Shown here piece after piece: positions 60,090 through 64,000 of a stretch of 64,000 nucleotides of DNA. Source of the DNA: Physcomitrium patens (lineage: Eukaryota > Streptophyta > Bryopsida > Funariales > Funariaceae); the NCBI RefSeq assembly GCF_000002425.4, contig NC_037275.1, positions 4,453,482-4,517,481 on the forward strand, written 5' to 3'. How positions within the stretch are numbered: the stretch's first letter is position 1; the number at the start of each line of letters is the position of its first letter. The position numbers and the translations under genes were made by a program. The notes beneath the pieces are model-generated. The model was not told the origin of the DNA. It saw nothing but the letters and a program-made list of their open reading frames with translations, and did no database searches.

Positions 60090-61440
60090 TTATAATTTAG
60101 AAATACATTGGATATCTAGTTGTAGAGAGTTTAACTTTGGCTTATATGTGATGTCTTAGCTCCCAAAAATCCCTTTATTTTGTATAAAAGCTCAAATTAT
60201 AACAAAATCCTTCAAAATATTTATTTCTTATAAATAATATTTTATCCTAAATTTAGAAATTTATATTTCTTGATCCAATTGTTCAATTTTTTTTAAATTT
60301 CTATTTACCATAGATTCTATCTTTAAGCTTTATCACAAAAAAATAAACCATAAATCTATTATCAATCTTTTGGCATCTTAAAAATCCTAGCATGTGCTCT
60401 AAATCCTAATCTACAAGCATCCAAAAACTATTTTTTTCATATCTCAAAATTTGTGCATAAAATTTACTTACATGATTATATACAATCTAAAAAATTTTGA
60501 GCCAAAAACTTGTCCAATTACTTAAGATATAGCTCAAAACATAACCACTAGTAAATCAGGTCATTTACTACCTTTAGCTTTGAAAGTGCTAACTTCAACT
60601 TCCAATATCTCCTTCATTTCAACTTTGAATCCATCAAAAAATATACCAAAAGTGTAGCCAAAAAAATGTTATCTCTAACTTCCATTGTTGATCCTTTATT
60701 GCTTTATGTACATACTTGTTATGTCCAAAAGAATGAAAGTAGATTCAACTTAACTTTGACTTTGAGCGCCCACATTTCTTTCATATAAACTCCAAAGCAT
60801 ACAAAATTTGCACCAAAATCATGGCCAAAAATCTAAACTTGCGGACGCTGGCTTGAAAAGCTCAAATGGCCTTAAAAGAATAATTTTAATCTCTAATAAG
60901 GCTTTGGGCAGCCTCCTTGAAGTCCATTGGGCATGATTTTTAGCTAATAAGAATGGAGATTTTTATCATCCATCTCCATTCATCCATATGAATGTCCTAA
61001 TTTCTCTTTTTTGCTATCAAGATGCTTCTCCAACTCTTTTTTTACAAGATTTATATAATATATGCCCTAAACACCAAATAAAAGAATCAAAATAAAACTT
61101 CAAAAGTCACCAATATCTAATAAGAGTGACTCTAAATATTTAAAAATTACAACTAATAAGATCGACTTCAAGGATCATCAATGTCTAACAAGGGTGATTC
61201 TAAATGTTTTAAAGTTACTACTAATAAGATTAACTTCAAAAGTCACTATCAAAAAAAATAAAGTCATATAAATTCTAATAGAAGCCCTTTTAAACAACCT
61301 CTTTTTGGGGTAGTAATCTATCTACATCATATAACCAACAAAATCTACTAATATGGCTCTCATCATATTATTTAATATATTATATATTAAATATATATAA
61401 ACATTATTATCATAGGGTAGGCAAACTACAATATGATATT
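60090..61440. repeat. non-coding spacer between gag and protease of element D
   Basis: About 1.35 kb at the same place and of nearly the same length as the spacer in A, but I see no clear similarity between them. It includes a diverged 68-bp tandem repeat (61097, 61165, 61233) built on ACTTCAA..TCA..AATATCTAA. No ORF. Confidence 0.6.
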
Positions 61441-61850
61441 ATGCAGCTAAATTCTTCACTATCACAAATCAAAAAAGATCATGTATTCTCTGCCAACTCT
61501 TTCCATTGTTTTATTATACCTGTACAGTTAGGAGTCACAAAACTAAAGTGTCATGCATTACTTGACTCAAAAGCCTCTCCATATTTTATTAATGAAGAAT
61601 TCTCTAGATCATATAAAATATGTAGGGTCAAAAAATCCAAAGCTGTACATATAGAAGTAATAGATAGTCAACCTTTATCCTCTAGAGACATCACTTATGA
61701 TATGATTCCATTAGAAATAACCTTTAACAACCATAGTAACAAAGTATTATTCAACATCATTAAATCAACATGAAGTTCAATCATTTTAGGACTTTCATAA
61801 CTTAAAAATACAATCCACAAATAGATCTATGAAAAAGCTTCTAACACCCG
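61441..61850 (+). pseudogene. protease of element D
   Basis: The 110-codon frame includes LLDSKASPYFINEEF (Lys for active-site Gly) and IDSQPLSSRDITYDMIPLEI. It breaks at a stop after FNIIKST. Confidence 0.75.
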
Positions 61851-61989
61851 ATAAGTCAAAACTTAAATAATATTTATTTATTAAAAATAGACCATTTATC
61901 AGGGCAGCTAAATAAGACATTATATTTGTCTTCTATACAAATCCACAATTGAAACCTGTAGTTGCTACAATAATAATTTCAGAGGCATA

Positions 61990-63410
61990 CAAGGATTTTA
62001 TAGATGTATTTGAAAAGAAAAATACAGACATCCTACCAAAGCATTGTCCTTACAATTGTGTGATTGACCTTCAAGAAGATGCTCAACCATCATTTGGACC
62101 TATCTACAATTTATCCTAAAATGAGCTTATGACTAAAAAGAGTACATTGATGAAAATCTGGCTAAGAATTTTATTCAACATTCCAAGTCGCCAGCTAGTG
62201 CTTCAATATTATTTATGAAGAAAAAAGATGGATCTTTATAAATGTGTGTTGAATATTGTGGTCTTGATAAAATAACGGTAAAGAATTAATATCCATTGCC
62301 ATTGATATCTAGATTTCTTGATCAATTTAGCCAAGTAAAAATCTTTATGAAGATTGATCTACAAGGCACATATAACTTGATATGCATTAAGAAAGAAGAT
62401 AAATAGAAGACAATATTTTACACTAGGTATGGACATTTTGAATCCAATGTCATGCCTTTTGGACTTATCAATACACCAACTATATTCCAATACATAATGA
62501 ATGACATATTTTATGAGAAACTCAATGAATTTGTTGTCATGTATTTAAATGATATTCTAATCTTTTCTAAGAATCAAGAAGACCACAAAAAATATGTTTG
62601 CCTTATATTGAAAAAGCTACAAAGTAGTAGACTATATGCAAAACTAAAGAAGTATGTATTTCATATACCTCAAGTTGAATTTGTTGGATATATTATTTCC
62701 AACAAAGGTCTTTTTATGGATCCAAAGAAGGTACAAATAATCATTAATTGAGCAAAGCCAAAAATTATATGTGATGTCTAATTCTTTTTTAGATTTGTAA
62801 ACTTTTACATGATTTCTGTTAGGAATTACTCCAAGATTCTTGCTCTACTTACGTGATTGATATGCAAGGATAAGCTGAAGTGAGGCCCTAAAATATAAAA
62901 AAGCTTTTCAAAGGTTAAAAGATGCTTTCACAACAACTCTAATTTTGATAATCTAAATTTCAACAAGCCTTATTTTATAGAGATCGATGCCTTAGACTTT
63001 GTATTGGAAGTAGTCTTGTCGCAATATGGAGAAGATAACAAACTTCACCGAATTATGTTCCATTCTAAAAAATTCTCAATGACAGAAATCAACTATAAAA
63101 TCTTCAATAAAGTTATACTTGTTATTATAGATTCTTTCAAAAAATATTACCACTTTTTTGAAGGAACCTCTGATCAACTGATTGTATATACAAATCACAA
63201 GAATCTTCAATATTTCATATCAACCCTAGTCTTGAACTGTCACTAAGTGTGTTGGAGTATATCTCTATCACAATTTGACTTTTGCATCACATATTGATTC
63301 GAGAGCCAACAAAAATTATTAGATGCATTATTAAGACGTTCCTACATTGAAACAAAAGATGGCAAGGAAATATATGATCAACAAAAGGCAACCTTATAAA
63401 ATCTTGAGCA
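61990..63410 (+). pseudogene. reverse transcriptase and RNase H of element D
   Basis: KKKDGSL, MPFGLINTPTIFQYIMNDIF and VMYLNDILIFSKN: the YxDD box reads YLND, so one catalytic Asp is lost. QVEFVGYIISNKG and DPKKVQIII follow. RNase H has IEIDALDFVLEVVLSQ and YTNHKNLQYF. Stops at about 62755 and others. Confidence 0.8.
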
Positions 63411-63419
63411 ATTTCATCT

Positions 63420-64000
63420 TTGAACAACAAATGTATGAACTTGATCAAGTTCATAAAGCCTCAAGCAAAGACCCTCTTGTTCTTAATATCAAGCATCTTA
63501 TCAACAACCTTCTTGAAGAGACTTCTAAATTTAAGATTGAAGACAACTTCTTGTTCTTTGAAGAACATTTGTTCATTCCTAAAGGACCAACTTGCTTGCA
63601 TATTCTTCAAACATGCCATGACTTTCCTGTAGCCGGATATTTTAGATTCAAGAAGATCTTAGAACTTCTGTCTAGAGACTTTTGGTGGCCTAAAATGTGG
63701 AAGGATATTAAAGAATTTGTACTATCATGTGATACTTGTTCAAGGTCAAAGAATCCTTGATACCAACTATATGGACTTCTTTAATTCCTTCTTATTCTAA
63801 GACAACCATGGTCATCTATCTCCATAGATTTCATTATATATCTTCTTCCATCAAGCTCATTTGATACTATCTTTATAGTTATTGATTGATTAAGTAAGTT
63901 GACACATTTTATACCTTGTAAGAAATTAATTATTGATAAAGAGATGGTAAGATTCTTTATTGATAATGTCTATTATTACCATAGATTTTTAGAGAATATT
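63420..64000 (+). pseudogene. integrase of element D, cut by window end
   Basis: The zinc domain reads HDFPVAGYFRFKK ... CDTCSRSK, with the second His replaced by Tyr. Then, after a stop, ISIDFIIYLLPSSSFDTIFIVID begins the core. Confidence 0.8.

Larger units (their letters stand above)
58341..64000 (+). mobile_element. Ty3/gypsy element D, runs off the window
   Basis: A different LTR subfamily with related internal sequence. LTR about 58341-58754, gag 58996-60025, spacer about 60090-61440, protease, reverse transcriptase, RNase H, integrase to the end. Its left end abuts interrupted integrase of C, suggesting D inserted into C. The right end is not visible, so no target duplication can be tested. 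Confidence 0.75.

Overview
The window reads as plant nuclear DNA, most likely from a bryophyte such as a moss. Islands of intron-containing genes with moderate GC sit in very AT-rich DNA made of decayed LTR retrotransposons, a MULE remnant and long (TA)n runs. The clade is inferred from gene structure, a land-plant OVATE domain, a plant-type shugoshin and a Sfi1-like repeat protein of the kind expected where sperm are motile. No database was searched.

Layout. 1-6.9 kb: a Ty1/copia element on the minus strand, split by a Ty3/gypsy element (A, plus strand) with a 5-bp target duplication. 7-10.7 kb: AT-rich DNA with one LTR fragment. 11-17.7 kb: a ten-exon shugoshin gene (minus). 17.7-23 kb: AT-rich DNA with five identical 58-bp tandem repeats and a dispersed repeat also found inside element A. 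23-28.4 kb: an unrecognised 710-codon gene (minus) with a long leader. 29.2-30.4 kb: a GC-rich island with no convincing gene. 34.6-37.5 kb: an intronless OVATE-domain gene (minus). 39.2-44.3 kb: an eleven-exon gene for a 733-residue protein with Trp/Phe-anchored Sfi1-like helices and coiled coils (minus). 45.5-46.4 kb: a MULE transposase remnant. 47.1-64 kb: a nest of Ty3/gypsy elements in which C (plus) is interrupted by B (minus, both LTRs, chromodomain) and apparently by D (plus, runs off the end).

All four host genes lie on the minus strand. Two of them, shugoshin and the Sfi1-like protein, belong to cell division or centriole biology by family, but nothing shows they are co-regulated.

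The most interesting signal is in the gypsy elements. Eleven bases placed 30-31 nt after the LTR TATA box, where the RNA should begin, are complementary to eleven bases 2 nt beyond the LTR end. That is the arrangement of Tf1-type self-priming. It is exact in B, one G:U wobble in A, one mismatch in C and partial in D. The LTR end used here is fixed by target duplications of A and B.
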